Positions 1 to 5,636 of a DNA stretch of 5,916 nt are shown here, in pieces. Below the pieces are notes generated by a model, which made no database searches, was not told the DNA's origin, and saw only the letters and a program-made list of their open reading frames with translations. The position numbers and the translations under genes are program-made. Position 1 is the stretch's first letter, and every line of letters starts with the position of its first letter. The DNA is from DAOTVS01 sp034436375 (GTDB taxonomy: Bacteria; Chloroflexota; Anaerolineae; SpSt-313). The DNA lies in contig DAOTVS010000274.1 of NCBI GenBank assembly GCA_034436375.1, positions 1 to 5,916 on the forward strand. The letters run 5' to 3'.

Positions 1-42
1 GCGCAGCCGGCCAATGCCCCCCTGCTCTACCCCTACCCTTAA
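1..42 (+). CDS. Possible C-terminal tail of a protein cut by the window edge
   Basis: Reading from base 1 in frame 1 gives AQPANAPLLYPYP followed by a TAA stop at 40-42. The stop sits six bases before a 9-bp hairpin, as expected for a gene end facing the convergent tatA. Only 13 codons are visible, so no function can be given, and an open stretch this short could occur by chance in GC-rich DNA. The alternative is that this is plain spacer downstream of tatA. Confidence 0.22.
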   Translation, partial: AQPANAPLLYPYP

Positions 43-47
43 TGACA

Positions 48-78
48 GCAGAGACGCCCCGTCAGAGGACGTCTCTGC
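48..78. terminator. Hairpin between convergent gene ends, possible bidirectional terminator
   Basis: GCAGAGACG (48-56) pairs perfectly with CGTCTCTGC (70-78), giving a 9-bp stem around a 13-base loop. It begins 27 bases past the tatA stop on the - strand and six bases past the possible + strand stop at 40-42. Neither side has a clear run of T, so this is not a textbook intrinsic terminator. It may work with Rho or protect a 3' end. The stem is directly visible; the terminating role is inferred from position. Confidence 0.4.
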
Positions 79-105
79 CATAACGAATATGCTGTGGCGA
101 GAGGC

Positions 106-312
106 TTATTCCTTCATCGACTTTTCAGCGGGCTTTTCGGCAACTGCGTTTTCCTTGGCCGCCGGCTGCTCGTCGTCGCCCATGCCCTTCTTGAATTCGC
201 GGATACTCTTGCCGAGCGCCCCACCGACATCACCCAGCTTGCCCACACCGAAGATCAGGACCACGATCACCAGAATGATGATCAGTTCCGTCGGTCCGAT
301 GAATCGCGGCAT
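106..312 (-). CDS. tatA: TatA/TatE-family twin-arginine translocase subunit
   Basis: This 68-residue membrane protein belongs to the twin-arginine translocase, which exports folded proteins across the cytoplasmic membrane. In the known mechanism, TatA protomers assemble around a TatC-containing receptor complex to form the passage. The family plan is complete. A short N-terminus with GPTEL (residues 6-10) leads into a hydrophobic helix (about 9-23) that includes one acidic residue, Glu9. An FG hinge (21-22) follows, then an amphipathic helix with the conserved GKLGDVGGALGKSIREFKKG pattern (24-43) and a charged Lys/Glu/Ala tail (44-68). The length is normal for TatA. The ATG at 312 has a strong ribosome binding site, AAGGAGGG on the - strand (318-325), five bases upstream. 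No tatC is in the window, so the gene appears to be transcribed alone. TatB is the alternative, but the short tail and the GKLGDVGG hinge region favour TatA. Confidence 0.92.
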   Translation of the reverse strand: MPRFIGPTELIIILVIVVLIFGVGKLGDVGGALGKSIREFKKGMGDDEQPAAKENAVAEKPAEKSMKE

Positions 313-367
313 TCCAGCCCTCCTTGGTTACTGACCACAACTGCGGGCCCAGCAGACTCGCGAGGCC

Positions 368-396
368 ATTATAGCACACTTGCTGCAGAGGACCAA
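368..396 (-). promoter_or_regulatory. Proximal sigma70-like promoter for tatA (extended -10)
   Basis: On the - strand, TTGGTC (391-396) is followed after exactly 17 bases by a perfect TATAAT (368-373), preceded by TG one base upstream (TGCTATAAT, an extended -10 element). The predicted transcription start is near 361, leaving a leader of about 49 bases before the tatA ATG, with the AAGGAGGG site inside it. The -35 matches the consensus at only three of six positions, but the extended -10 compensates. This is the best promoter candidate in the window. Confidence 0.6.
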
Positions 397-494
397 AGGT
401 CGCCCAAGGACAAGTGGGCCATCTGCAGACAGCGCCGCCAAGGGCGCTCCTGCGCCCCGCTGAAGCGCGGATTCCCGCCCAACCCTACCAGATC

Positions 495-523
495 ATTATA
501 GCGCAGAGTGCAGGGGAAACCAA
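495..523 (-). promoter_or_regulatory. Distal sigma70-like promoter candidate on the tatA strand
   Basis: TTGGTT (518-523, - strand) and TATAAT (495-500) are again 17 bases apart, almost copying the proximal tatA promoter 127 bases downstream. A transcript would start near 488 and either run into tatA with a leader of about 175 bases or end early as a small RNA. No terminator with a T run is visible between the two promoters, so readthrough to tatA is the simpler reading. A third TATAAT on the same strand (538-543, preceded by TG at the extended position) has no acceptable -35. Confidence 0.38.
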
Positions 524-578
524 AACGGCTCCCAAACATTATATCATCTAGTTGACCAAGATAGGGTCCCAGAAGGAC

Positions 579-607
579 TTGCCAAGTTAAGGCAGAGATG
601 ATACACT
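579..607 (+). promoter_or_regulatory. Candidate promoter for the dnaX-ybaB-recR operon
   Basis: TTGCCA (579-584) is followed after 17 bases by TACACT (602-607), matching the sigma70 consensus at five and four of six positions. Transcription would start near 614, giving a leader of about 100 bases before the dnaX ATG at 715. It is the best-spaced + strand pair I found in the spacer, and it lies in the least GC-rich part. This is inference from consensus only. Confidence 0.42.
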
Positions 608-622
608 ATCTCAACCAGGTTT

Positions 623-686
623 CCGGGCCGGACCCAGTGGCCGGTTTGTGATTCGGATATCCGGCAAGCCGCAGCAGGCATGCCGG
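623..686 (+). promoter_or_regulatory. Two hairpins in the predicted dnaX leader
   Basis: The first hairpin pairs CCGGGCC (623-629, one bulged G) with GGCCGG (639-644). The second is cleaner: CCGGCA (661-666) pairs with TGCCGG (681-686), and inside it GCC (668-670) pairs with GGC (677-679) across an A/A mismatch, closing a GCAGCA loop. Neither is followed by a run of T, and neither hides the ATG at 715. The dnaX ribosome binding site is weak (GAAGGG at 698-703, 11 bases away, or AGG at 706-708), so leader structure could affect initiation. A regulatory role is speculative. Confidence 0.3.
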
Positions 687-714
687 CAGGTAGTGACGAA
701 GGGTCAGGCATTCC

Positions 715-2568
715 ATGAGTGGGCAGGCATTATACCGCAGGTGGCGTTCACAGAGTTTTGAGCAAGTCATCGCCCAGGATCATGTGACGCGCACGCTGCA
801 GAATGCGCTCCGCAGTGGCCGCATTGCCCACGCTTACCTTTTCACAGGTCCGCGCGGCACGGGCAAGACCTCCACCGCGCGCATCCTGGCCAAAGCCGCC
901 AACTGCCTGGCCGAGCCCGAGCAGCGCCCCTGCAATCAGTGTGCCCTCTGCCAGGCCATTAATGAGGGGCGCGCCCTGGACTTGATCGAGATCGACGCCG
1001 CCTCGAACCGCGGCATCGATGAGATTCGCGAGCTGCGAGACAAAGTCGCCTTTGCGCCTAACGAGGGCCGCTACAAGGTCTATGTGATCGACGAAGTACA
1101 CATGCTCACTACCGAGGCATTCAACGCCCTGCTCAAGACCCTGGAAGAGCCCCCGGCGCATGTCATTTTTGTCCTGGCCACCACCGAGCCACAGAAAATC
1201 CCGGCCACCATCCTCTCCCGCTGCCAGCGTTTCGATTTCCGCCGCATCCCCCTCGCCGACCTGGAGCATCAGCTCAATCATATCTGCGAGGTCGAGGGCT
1301 TTCGCATCCAGCCGGCGGCCATCGAGGCCATTGCGCGGCGCGCCGCCGGGTCCTTCCGCGATGCCGAGAGCCTGCTGGATCAGCTGGCCGCAACCGGCGA
1401 CGCCGAGATCACCCTGGAGCGCGTGCAGGAGCTGCTGGGGGCCGTGCCAGCGCAGGCGGTGGCTGAGCTGGTCGATGCCTGGATCGACGGCGACCTGACG
1501 ACGGGGCTGCGCCTGATCAATCGCCTGGTGGATGAGGGGGCCGATGCGCGCCAGCTGCACCTGGAGATCATCGATCACCTGCGCAGCCTGATGCTGCTCA
1601 TGGCGGGGGGTGACGAAAAGCTGGCCGGCGCGAGCCCCGATATGGCAGCCCGCCTGCGTGCGCAGAGCTCCCGCCTGAGCCTGGGCCGCCTGGTGGACGG
1701 CCTGCACCTGTTCAGCCAGAGCGAGACGGTCGCGCGCGGCGAGGTCCGCCCACAGATGCCGCTGGAGATGGCCTTTGTGCAGGCCGTACTCCTCGGGCGC
1801 AGCATGGCGGAGCCGGCGCCGGCTGAGGAGCGCCGCTCCGCACCTGCAGCCGAACCACCTGCGCCCGCATCGCGGCCCGCCGCTGAGCGGCCGGCTTCCA
1901 TTGAGGAGCCTCGCGCAGTGCGCCGCGCTGAGAGGCCGGCCGCCACGAGCGCGCAGGCGCCTGCCCCGGTTGAGCGCCCGGCCGTGGCAAGCATGCCGGC
2001 TCAGGCCCCGCAGCCGGCAGAGAAAAACGCTGCGCCGGTTGCCCAGGCAGACATGGGAGCTTTGAAGCAGAGATGGCAACAGATCCTTGACAGCGTGGGC
2101 AAGCGCAACAGGCTGTTCGCCGCGCTTGTGCGTCCAGCACGGCTGGTCGGGGTGCAGGGCAATCGGCTGATCCTGGAGATTTCCACCTCCTCTCATCGCG
2201 ACCGCATCATGAAGGACGAGAATCGCCGGACGCTGGAAGATGCGCTCCAGGAGGTGTTGGGCATCCCCTTGCAGGTGGAGTGCCGCCTGCCCGGGGAAGC
2301 CCCGCCGGCAGCACGGGAGGCGCCAAAGCCCAACACCGGCGTGGCGCCGGTGCGCGAGGCCCCCGCCCAGCCTGCCAGCGCAGGACGGGCGGCGCCTGCT
2401 CAGGCCGCAAAGCCGGTGCAGAAGGCGCCCGCCGTTCAGGAGGACCCATTAGTCAATTACCTGGTGCGCAATCTGGGCGCCCAGGTCAGCGCCATCCATC
2501 CGGATAAAGGCGCTGAAACCGAAAACACGATTCAAGATGACGATGCATCGGCTGCCAGCGACGATTGA
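715..2568 (+). CDS. dnaX: DNA polymerase III subunits gamma/tau (clamp-loader ATPase DnaX)
   Basis: DnaX is the ATPase of the clamp loader, which opens the beta sliding clamp and places it on primed DNA; its tau form also ties the loader to the replicase. All AAA+ motifs are present: Walker A GPRGTGKT (45-52), four zinc-binding cysteines (64, 73, 76, 79), Walker B with DEVH (126-129), sensor 1 ATTEP (155-159), the SRC motif with the arginine finger (168-170), and sensor 2 GSFRDAES (212-219). The collar domain follows (about 240-365), then an Ala/Pro/Arg/Glu-rich linker (about 366-447), a C-terminal domain starting at KQRWQQIL (451 on, to about 525), a second Ala/Pro linker (526-573) and a final segment with DPLVNYLVRNLGAQV. 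The start is supported by MSGQALYRRWR, the usual DnaX N-terminus, despite a weak ribosome binding site. At 617 residues it is full length. It begins the dnaX-ybaB-recR operon. A possible -1 slip site in the linker is noted as a finding. Confidence 0.97.
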   Translation: MSGQALYRRWRSQSFEQVIAQDHVTRTLQNALRSGRIAHAYLFTGPRGTGKTSTARILAKAANCLAEPEQRPCNQCALCQAINEGRALDLIEIDAASNRGIDEIRELRDKVAFAPNEGRYKVYVIDEVHMLTTEAFNALLKTLEEPPAHVIFVLATTEPQKIPATILSRCQRFDFRRIPLADLEHQLNHICEVEGFRIQPAAIEAIARRAAGSFRDAESLLDQLAATGDAEITLERVQELLGAVPAQAVAELVDAWIDGDLTTGLRLINRLVDEGADARQLHLEIIDHLRSLMLLMAGGDEKLAGASPDMAARLRAQSSRLSLGRLVDGLHLFSQSETVARGEVRPQMPLEMAFVQAVLLGRSMAEPAPAEERRSAPAAEPPAPASRPAAERPASIEEPRAVRRAERPAATSAQAPAPVERPAVASMPAQAPQPAEKNAAPVAQADMGALKQRWQQILDSVGKRNRLFAALVRPARLVGVQGNRLILEISTSSHRDRIMKDENRRTLEDALQEVLGIPLQVECRLPGEAPPAAREAPKPNTGVAPVREAPAQPASAGRAAPAQAAKPVQKAPAVQEDPLVNYLVRNLGAQVSAIHPDKGAETENTIQDDDASAASDD

Positions 2569-2591
2569 GCGCTGATAGCTGATCGCTCTTC

Positions 2592-2597
2592 AGGAGG
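2592..2597 (+). promoter_or_regulatory. Ribosome binding site that sets the GTG start of ybaB
   Basis: AGGAGG (2592-2597) lies six bases before a GTG at 2604. There is no closer in-frame ATG until 2631, which would remove the first nine residues and lie 33 bases from this site. The GTG start is therefore preferred. Confidence 0.75.
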
Positions 2598-2603
2598 TAT
2601 TCC

Positions 2604-2954
2604 GTGGGAAGCAAAGGTAAAGGCGGCCGCATGCGCATGCCGATGGGCGGCGGAACGCCCAGCATGCGCCAGGTGCAAGAGTTGCAGAACCAGCTTGTCG
2701 CCGCACAACAGGCGCTGGAGCAGGAGACCGTAACCGCCACCGTCGGCGGCGGCGCCGTCTCGGTGACCATGACCGGCCACCAGGAAGTCAAGGCCGTCAA
2801 GATCGATCCGTCGGTGCTAGACCCCGACGATGTGGAGATGCTGCAGGACCTGCTGGTCGCAGCGTTCAATCAGGCCTCGGAGATGGCGCGCAAGCTGGCC
2901 GAGCAGCGCATGGCGCCCCTCACCGGCGGCCTGAATATCCCGGGGTTATTCTAA
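2604..2954 (+). CDS. ybaB: YbaB/EbfC family nucleoid-associated protein
   Basis: YbaB/EbfC proteins are small dimeric DNA-binding proteins of the nucleoid, regularly encoded between dnaX and recR. This 116-residue protein has a Gly/Met/Lys/Arg-rich N-terminus (1-20), a long helix (about 21-41, MRQVQELQNQ onward), a central beta region with the family signature ETVTATVGGG (41-50) and VSVTMTGHQEV (52-62), then the IDPSVLDPDDVEMLQDL block (67-83) and a C-terminal helix (84-103). The tail ends in LTGGLNIPGLF, which is typical of the family. The start is GTG with a strong AGGAGG site. It follows dnaX by 35 bases and its stop overlaps the recR start (TAATG), indicating translational coupling. The exact cellular role of this family is not settled: DNA binding is established in some members, while a link to RecR-dependent repair is inferred from gene order. 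Confidence 0.95.
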   Translation: MGSKGKGGRMRMPMGGGTPSMRQVQELQNQLVAAQQALEQETVTATVGGGAVSVTMTGHQEVKAVKIDPSVLDPDDVEMLQDLLVAAFNQASEMARKLAEQRMAPLTGGLNIPGLF

Positions 2955-3553
2955 TGTCTCTCACTCCCGGGCCCGTGGGCCGGCTGATTGAGGAGCTCAG
3001 CCGGCTGCCCGGCATCGGGCCCAAAACAGCCTCGCGCCTCACCTATTTTCTCTTGCGCGCCCCCGAGCCGCAGGTATTGGCCCTGGCCGACGCCATCCGC
3101 GGCCTGCGTGAGGGCACCGTGCTCTGCCAGACGTGCTTCAGCATCGCCGAGCAGAGCCCCTGCCCCATCTGCGCCAACCCGGAACGCGACCATGGCGTCA
3201 TTTGCGTCGTCGAGGAGCCGCTGGATCTGCTGGCCATCGAGCGCACGCGGCGCTTCAGGGGCGTCTACCACGTCCTGCACGGCGCGCTCTCGCCCGTTGA
3301 CGGCATCGGCCCCGACGAGATCAAGGCGCGCGAGCTCGTGGAGCGCGTGCGGGCCGGCGGCGTGCGCGAGGTCCTGGTGGCCACCAACCCCACCATGGAG
3401 GGCGACGCCACCGCCATGTACCTGGCCCGCCAGATCACCCCCCTCGGCGCGCGCGTCACCCGCCTGGCCATGGGGCTCCCCGTCGGCGGCGACCTGGAGT
3501 ACGCCGACGAGGTCACTTTGGGCGAGGCGCTGGAGGGCCGGCGAGACGTGTGA
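2954..3553 (+). CDS. recR: Recombination mediator protein RecR
   Basis: RecR works with RecF and RecO to load RecA onto gapped single-stranded DNA coated with SSB, and it forms a ring-shaped clamp on DNA. The 199 residues show the full family order: a helix-hairpin-helix segment with LPGIGPKTASRLT (18-30), a four-cysteine zinc finger (Cys58, Cys61, Cys70, Cys73), a Toprim domain opening at VVEEPLDLLAIERT (85-98) and including HVLHGALSPVDGIGPDEI (106-123) and ATNPTMEGDATA (143-154), and the C-terminal GLPVGGDLEYAD motif (174-185). The length matches the family (about 200). The ATG overlaps the ybaB stop by one base, so it is probably translated by coupled ribosomes. It is the last gene of the tight operon; the 163-base gap after it is occupied by an inverted repeat. 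Confidence 0.97.
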   Translation: MSLTPGPVGRLIEELSRLPGIGPKTASRLTYFLLRAPEPQVLALADAIRGLREGTVLCQTCFSIAEQSPCPICANPERDHGVICVVEEPLDLLAIERTRRFRGVYHVLHGALSPVDGIGPDEIKARELVERVRAGGVREVLVATNPTMEGDATAMYLARQITPLGARVTRLAMGLPVGGDLEYADEVTLGEALEGRRDV

Positions 3554-3562
3554 GGCGACCAA

Positions 3563-3703
3563 CGTAATAAGTGATGAAGTAATACGCAAGGTCGCCACTG
3601 CGGCATGCCTGATACTTGCGCAATCCCTGCCGCGACGAACATCACGAAAAGCAAGATGCACGCCGCAATGGCGACCTTACGCCTTACGGATTGCTTTATT
3701 ACG
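3563..3703. repeat. Imperfect 46-bp inverted repeat element filling the recR-comM gap
   Basis: The left arm (3563-3608) and the reverse complement of the right arm (3658-3703) match at 34 of 46 positions without gaps, around a 49-base centre. The outer ends are identical for eight bases (CGTAATAA) and the inner part holds the perfect 10-mer AAGGTCGCCA and 6-mer TGCGGC. The outer half is AT-rich and diverged, while the inner half is conserved. The element begins nine bases after the recR stop and ends three bases before the comM ribosome binding site. It encodes nothing recognisable. It could be a miniature mobile element or a palindromic intergenic repeat. It could also act as a strong RNA structure that ends or stabilises the recR transcript. 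Confidence 0.7.
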
Positions 3704-3706
3704 CCC

Positions 3707-3712
3707 GGAGGT
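3707..3712 (+). promoter_or_regulatory. Ribosome binding site that sets the comM start
   Basis: GGAGGT (3707-3712) lies four bases before the ATG at 3717. The same reading frame is open far upstream, back through recR in another frame, so this site and the conserved N-terminus MLAKVFSCAVVGLEG decide the start. Confidence 0.8.
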
Positions 3713-3716
3713 GCCG

Positions 3717-5282
3717 ATGCTGGCCAAAGTCTTCAGCTGCGCCGTCGTAGGGCTCGAGGGAGTCCTGGTGGAAGTAGAGGTCGACCACAATACCCGCGGC
3801 CTCCCTTCGTTGACCCTGGTGGGGCTACCTGATGCCGCCGTCAAGGAATCGATGGACCGGGTGCGCACCGCCATCCGCAACGCCGGCGCCCACTTTCCCA
3901 ATCACCGCCTCACCATCAACCTGGCCCCCGCCGACCTGCGCAAAGAAGGTCCCGCCTACGACCTGCCCATCGCCATCGGCGCCCTGCTGGCCGGCGAGCA
4001 GCTCTATGGCGACATCTCGGATTCGCTCTTTGTGGGCGAGCTCTCGCTGGATAGCTCCGTCCGCCACACCAACGGCGTTTTGCCCATGGTGGCCACCGCC
4101 CGCGAGCGCGGGCTCAAGCACATCTACGTCCCTGCGCAAGATGCCGCCGAGGCGGCGCTCATCCCCGGCATCACCGTCTACCCCGTCGCCGATCTGGGGG
4201 CACTTATCCGCCATCTGAACGGGCAGGAGCGCATTGCCCCCTACGAGCATACCCTCTCCGCCGATGCCCTGAACCAGGTCGCCTATGCGACCGATTTTGC
4301 CGTCATCAAGGGCCAGGAGCACTGCAAGCGCGCCCTCGAAGTCGCCGCGGCCGGCGGGCACTGCTGCCTCCTCTCCGGCCCGCCCGGCGCCGGCAAAACG
4401 CTCCTCGCACGCGCCGTGCCCTCCATCATGCCCAGCCTGAGCATCGAAGAGGCGCTCGAGATCACCAAGATATACTCCGTGTCGGGCCTCCTGCCAGCCG
4501 ATACGCCCCTCATCGTGCAGCGGCCCTTCCGCGCGCCGCACCACACCATCTCCCACGCCGGGCTCGTCGGCGGCGGGCAATGGCCGCGGCCGGGGGAGGT
4601 CTCCCTCGGCCACCGCGGCGTCCTCTTTCTCGACGAACTGCCCGAGTTCGGCCCGCGCGTGCTCGAAGTCATGCGCCAGCCCCTGGAAGACAAGATCGTC
4701 ACCATCTCCCGCGCCCAGGGCACCCTCACCTTCCCAGCCAATTTCATGCTCATCGCGGCTATGAACCCGTGCCCCTGCGGCTATTTCGGCGACCCCACCC
4801 ACGAGTGCACCTGCTCCCTCTCCACTGTCAGCCGCTACCAGCGCCGCATCTCCGGCCCCCTCCTCGACCGCATCGATATCCACCTCGACGTGCCTCGCGT
4901 CGAGTACGACAAGCTCACCGACGAGCGATTAGGCGAATCCTCCGCCGCCGTGCGGGCCCGTGTGGAGCATGCCCGCGCCATCCAACGCGCTCGCTTTGGC
5001 GTCGATACCGAAAAGGAGCTGCGCGCCCCCTCGCAGCAGCGCCGCACCGCCCGCATCATCACCAATGCCGACATGGGCCCCGCCGAGGTGCGCGAGCACT
5101 GCCGACTCGACGATTCCGGGCGGGCGCTGTTAAAGGCGGCCGTGCAGCAACTCGGCATGAGCGCGCGGGCCTTCCACAGGATCCTGAAGCTGGCGCGCAC
5201 GATCGCCGATCTGGAGGGGATGGAGGAGATCAAGACGCATCATCTGGCGGAGGCGCTGCAGTATCGGCCAAGAAGAATGTAG
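3717..5282 (+). CDS. comM: ComM/YifB-family Mg-chelatase-like AAA+ ATPase
   Basis: ComM is a hexameric AAA+ helicase that drives branch migration during integration of incoming DNA in naturally transformable bacteria. The family (also called YifB) is widespread in bacteria not known to be transformable. The 521 residues begin with the Lon-protease-like fold of the family: VEVEVDHNTRGLPSLTLVGLPD (18-39), VKESMDRVRTAI (42-53) and LAPADLRKEGPAYDLPIAIG (69-88). The ATPase core has Walker A GPPGAGKT (221-228), RAPHHTISHAGLVGGG (272-287), Walker B GVLFLDELPE (301-310), the PCPCG motif (351-355) with further cysteines at 364 and 366 that probably bind zinc, and DRIDIH (384-389). The C-terminal magnesium-chelatase domain contains LGMSARAFHRILKLARTIAD (479-498). 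The length is normal. It lies 163 bases after recR, so it may share the operon or have its own promoter; I see no convincing one in the gap. The next bases after its stop are an inverted repeat arm, which starts on the last base of the TAG. Confidence 0.95.
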   Translation: MLAKVFSCAVVGLEGVLVEVEVDHNTRGLPSLTLVGLPDAAVKESMDRVRTAIRNAGAHFPNHRLTINLAPADLRKEGPAYDLPIAIGALLAGEQLYGDISDSLFVGELSLDSSVRHTNGVLPMVATARERGLKHIYVPAQDAAEAALIPGITVYPVADLGALIRHLNGQERIAPYEHTLSADALNQVAYATDFAVIKGQEHCKRALEVAAAGGHCCLLSGPPGAGKTLLARAVPSIMPSLSIEEALEITKIYSVSGLLPADTPLIVQRPFRAPHHTISHAGLVGGGQWPRPGEVSLGHRGVLFLDELPEFGPRVLEVMRQPLEDKIVTISRAQGTLTFPANFMLIAAMNPCPCGYFGDPTHECTCSLSTVSRYQRRISGPLLDRIDIHLDVPRVEYDKLTDERLGESSAAVRARVEHARAIQRARFGVDTEKELRAPSQQRRTARIITNADMGPAEVREHCRLDDSGRALLKAAVQQLGMSARAFHRILKLARTIADLEGMEEIKTHHLAEALQYRPRRM

Positions 5283-5337
5283 AACACGAAGAGTTCTGGA
5301 GCACGAAGACCGCGAAGGGGCACGAAGGTCGCGAAGG
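5282..5337 (+). repeat. Left 56-bp arm of an inverted repeat, built of tandem 19-mers
   Basis: This arm contains GCACGAAGACCGCGAAGGG (5301-5319) followed directly by a second 19-mer (5320-5338) that differs at three positions, plus a partial unit GAACACGAAG at its start. It matches the reverse complement of 5514-5569 at 49 of 56 positions without gaps. The first base of the arm is the last base of the comM stop codon, so the element abuts the gene exactly. Confidence 0.8.
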
Positions 5338-5513
5338 AGAGACACTGTGGAAGAGAAGATTCGGACAGGGTCACGCAAAGGATACGCTTTCGAGCCGCTG
5401 TCGTACAGGGAGGGTATCGCGTCTGCCTGTTGGTCAATTTCGGCAAAAGCCCTTGGGCAAGAAACGCTTCGTCCATACTCCGCCAGGGCAGCCTGCGCCT
5501 TGAGCGCCAGCCA
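5338..5513. other. Core between inverted arms, no recognised gene
   Basis: These 176 bases between the two repeat arms can be read through in some frames, but the translations on both strands resemble no family I know, and no ribosome binding site precedes a credible start. A stretch GTCACGCAAAGGATACG (5370-5386) resembles a decayed copy of the CACGAAGG-type unit. A GCTGTCGTAC 10-mer at 5397-5406 recurs at 5600-5609. I see no tRNA, transposase fragment or clear promoter. Confidence 0.5.
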
Positions 5514-5569
5514 CCTTCGCGTCCTTCGTGTCCCTTCGCGACCTTCGTGCTCCAGAGTCCTTCGTGTTC
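5514..5569 (-). repeat. Right 56-bp arm of the inverted repeat
   Basis: On the - strand this arm reads as two adjacent 19-mers, GCACGAAGGTCGCGAAGGG (5532-5550) then ACACGAAGGACGCGAAGGT (5513-5531). They are preceded by GAACACGAAGGACTCTGGA (5551-5569), the counterpart of the left arm's first part. A further degenerate unit, GGAGCACGAGAGG on the - strand, continues outward at about 5574-5586. Forward-strand translations through here give Phe/Val/Leu/Arg-rich strings such as LRDLRAPESFVF, which are artefacts of the repeat. Confidence 0.8.
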
Positions 5570-5610
5570 CAAAGCCTCTCGTGCTCCCGTGTCCCTCCTG
5601 CTGTCGTACC

Positions 5611-5636
5611 GGAGGCATCGGGGCATCAAAGCCTCC
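5611..5636. other. Hairpin across the stop codon of the - strand partial gene
   Basis: GGAGGC (5611-5616) pairs with GCCTCC (5631-5636) around a 14-base loop that holds the - strand TGA at 5626-5628. There is no T run after it in either direction. A terminator role for the - strand gene is possible but weak. Confidence 0.2.

Larger units (their letters stand above)
313..714. other. Divergent tatA-dnaX spacer with no recognised gene
   Basis: This 402-base stretch separates the divergent tatA and dnaX. I see no coding region with a credible start and protein-like composition, no tRNA, and no signal-recognition-particle RNA core, although the latter is sometimes found near dnaX in other bacteria. 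It does hold promoter-like signals on both strands and hairpins in the likely dnaX leader, listed separately. Part of it (431-448) also forms a 6-bp hairpin AGCGCC/GGCGCT without a T run. The composition is less GC-rich than the flanking genes, particularly at 490-610, as expected for regulatory DNA. Confidence 0.6.

Noticed and set aside
14..501. Open frames of 106 and 135 residues on the + strand over tatA
   Set aside because: They overlap tatA on the opposite strand, and tatA is unmistakable from its helix and hinge motifs.
313..714. Signal recognition particle RNA or tRNA in the tatA-dnaX spacer
   Set aside because: I looked for the conserved SRP core and for tRNA arms with a TTCGA loop on both strands and found neither.
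748..2196. 482-residue open frame antisense to dnaX
   Set aside because: It is a by-product of the strong codon bias of GC-rich dnaX; the translation resembles no family and the sense gene is certain.
2567..2588. Hairpin GAGCG/CGCTC after dnaX as a terminator
   Set aside because: A 5-bp stem with a 12-base loop and no adequate T run, inside a tight operon.
2988..3716. Upstream in-frame extension of comM through the recR region
   Set aside because: The frame is open only because of high GC. Its translation is Arg/Pro/Ser/Ala-rich out-of-frame recR, and comM has a clear ribosome binding site and conserved N-terminus at 3717.
3825..4883. 352-residue open frame antisense to comM
   Set aside because: Gly/Ala/Asp-rich mirror of comM codon bias with no domain signature.
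5282..5569. CRISPR array
   Set aside because: Units are directly adjacent or inverted, with no regularly spaced unique spacers and no cas genes nearby.
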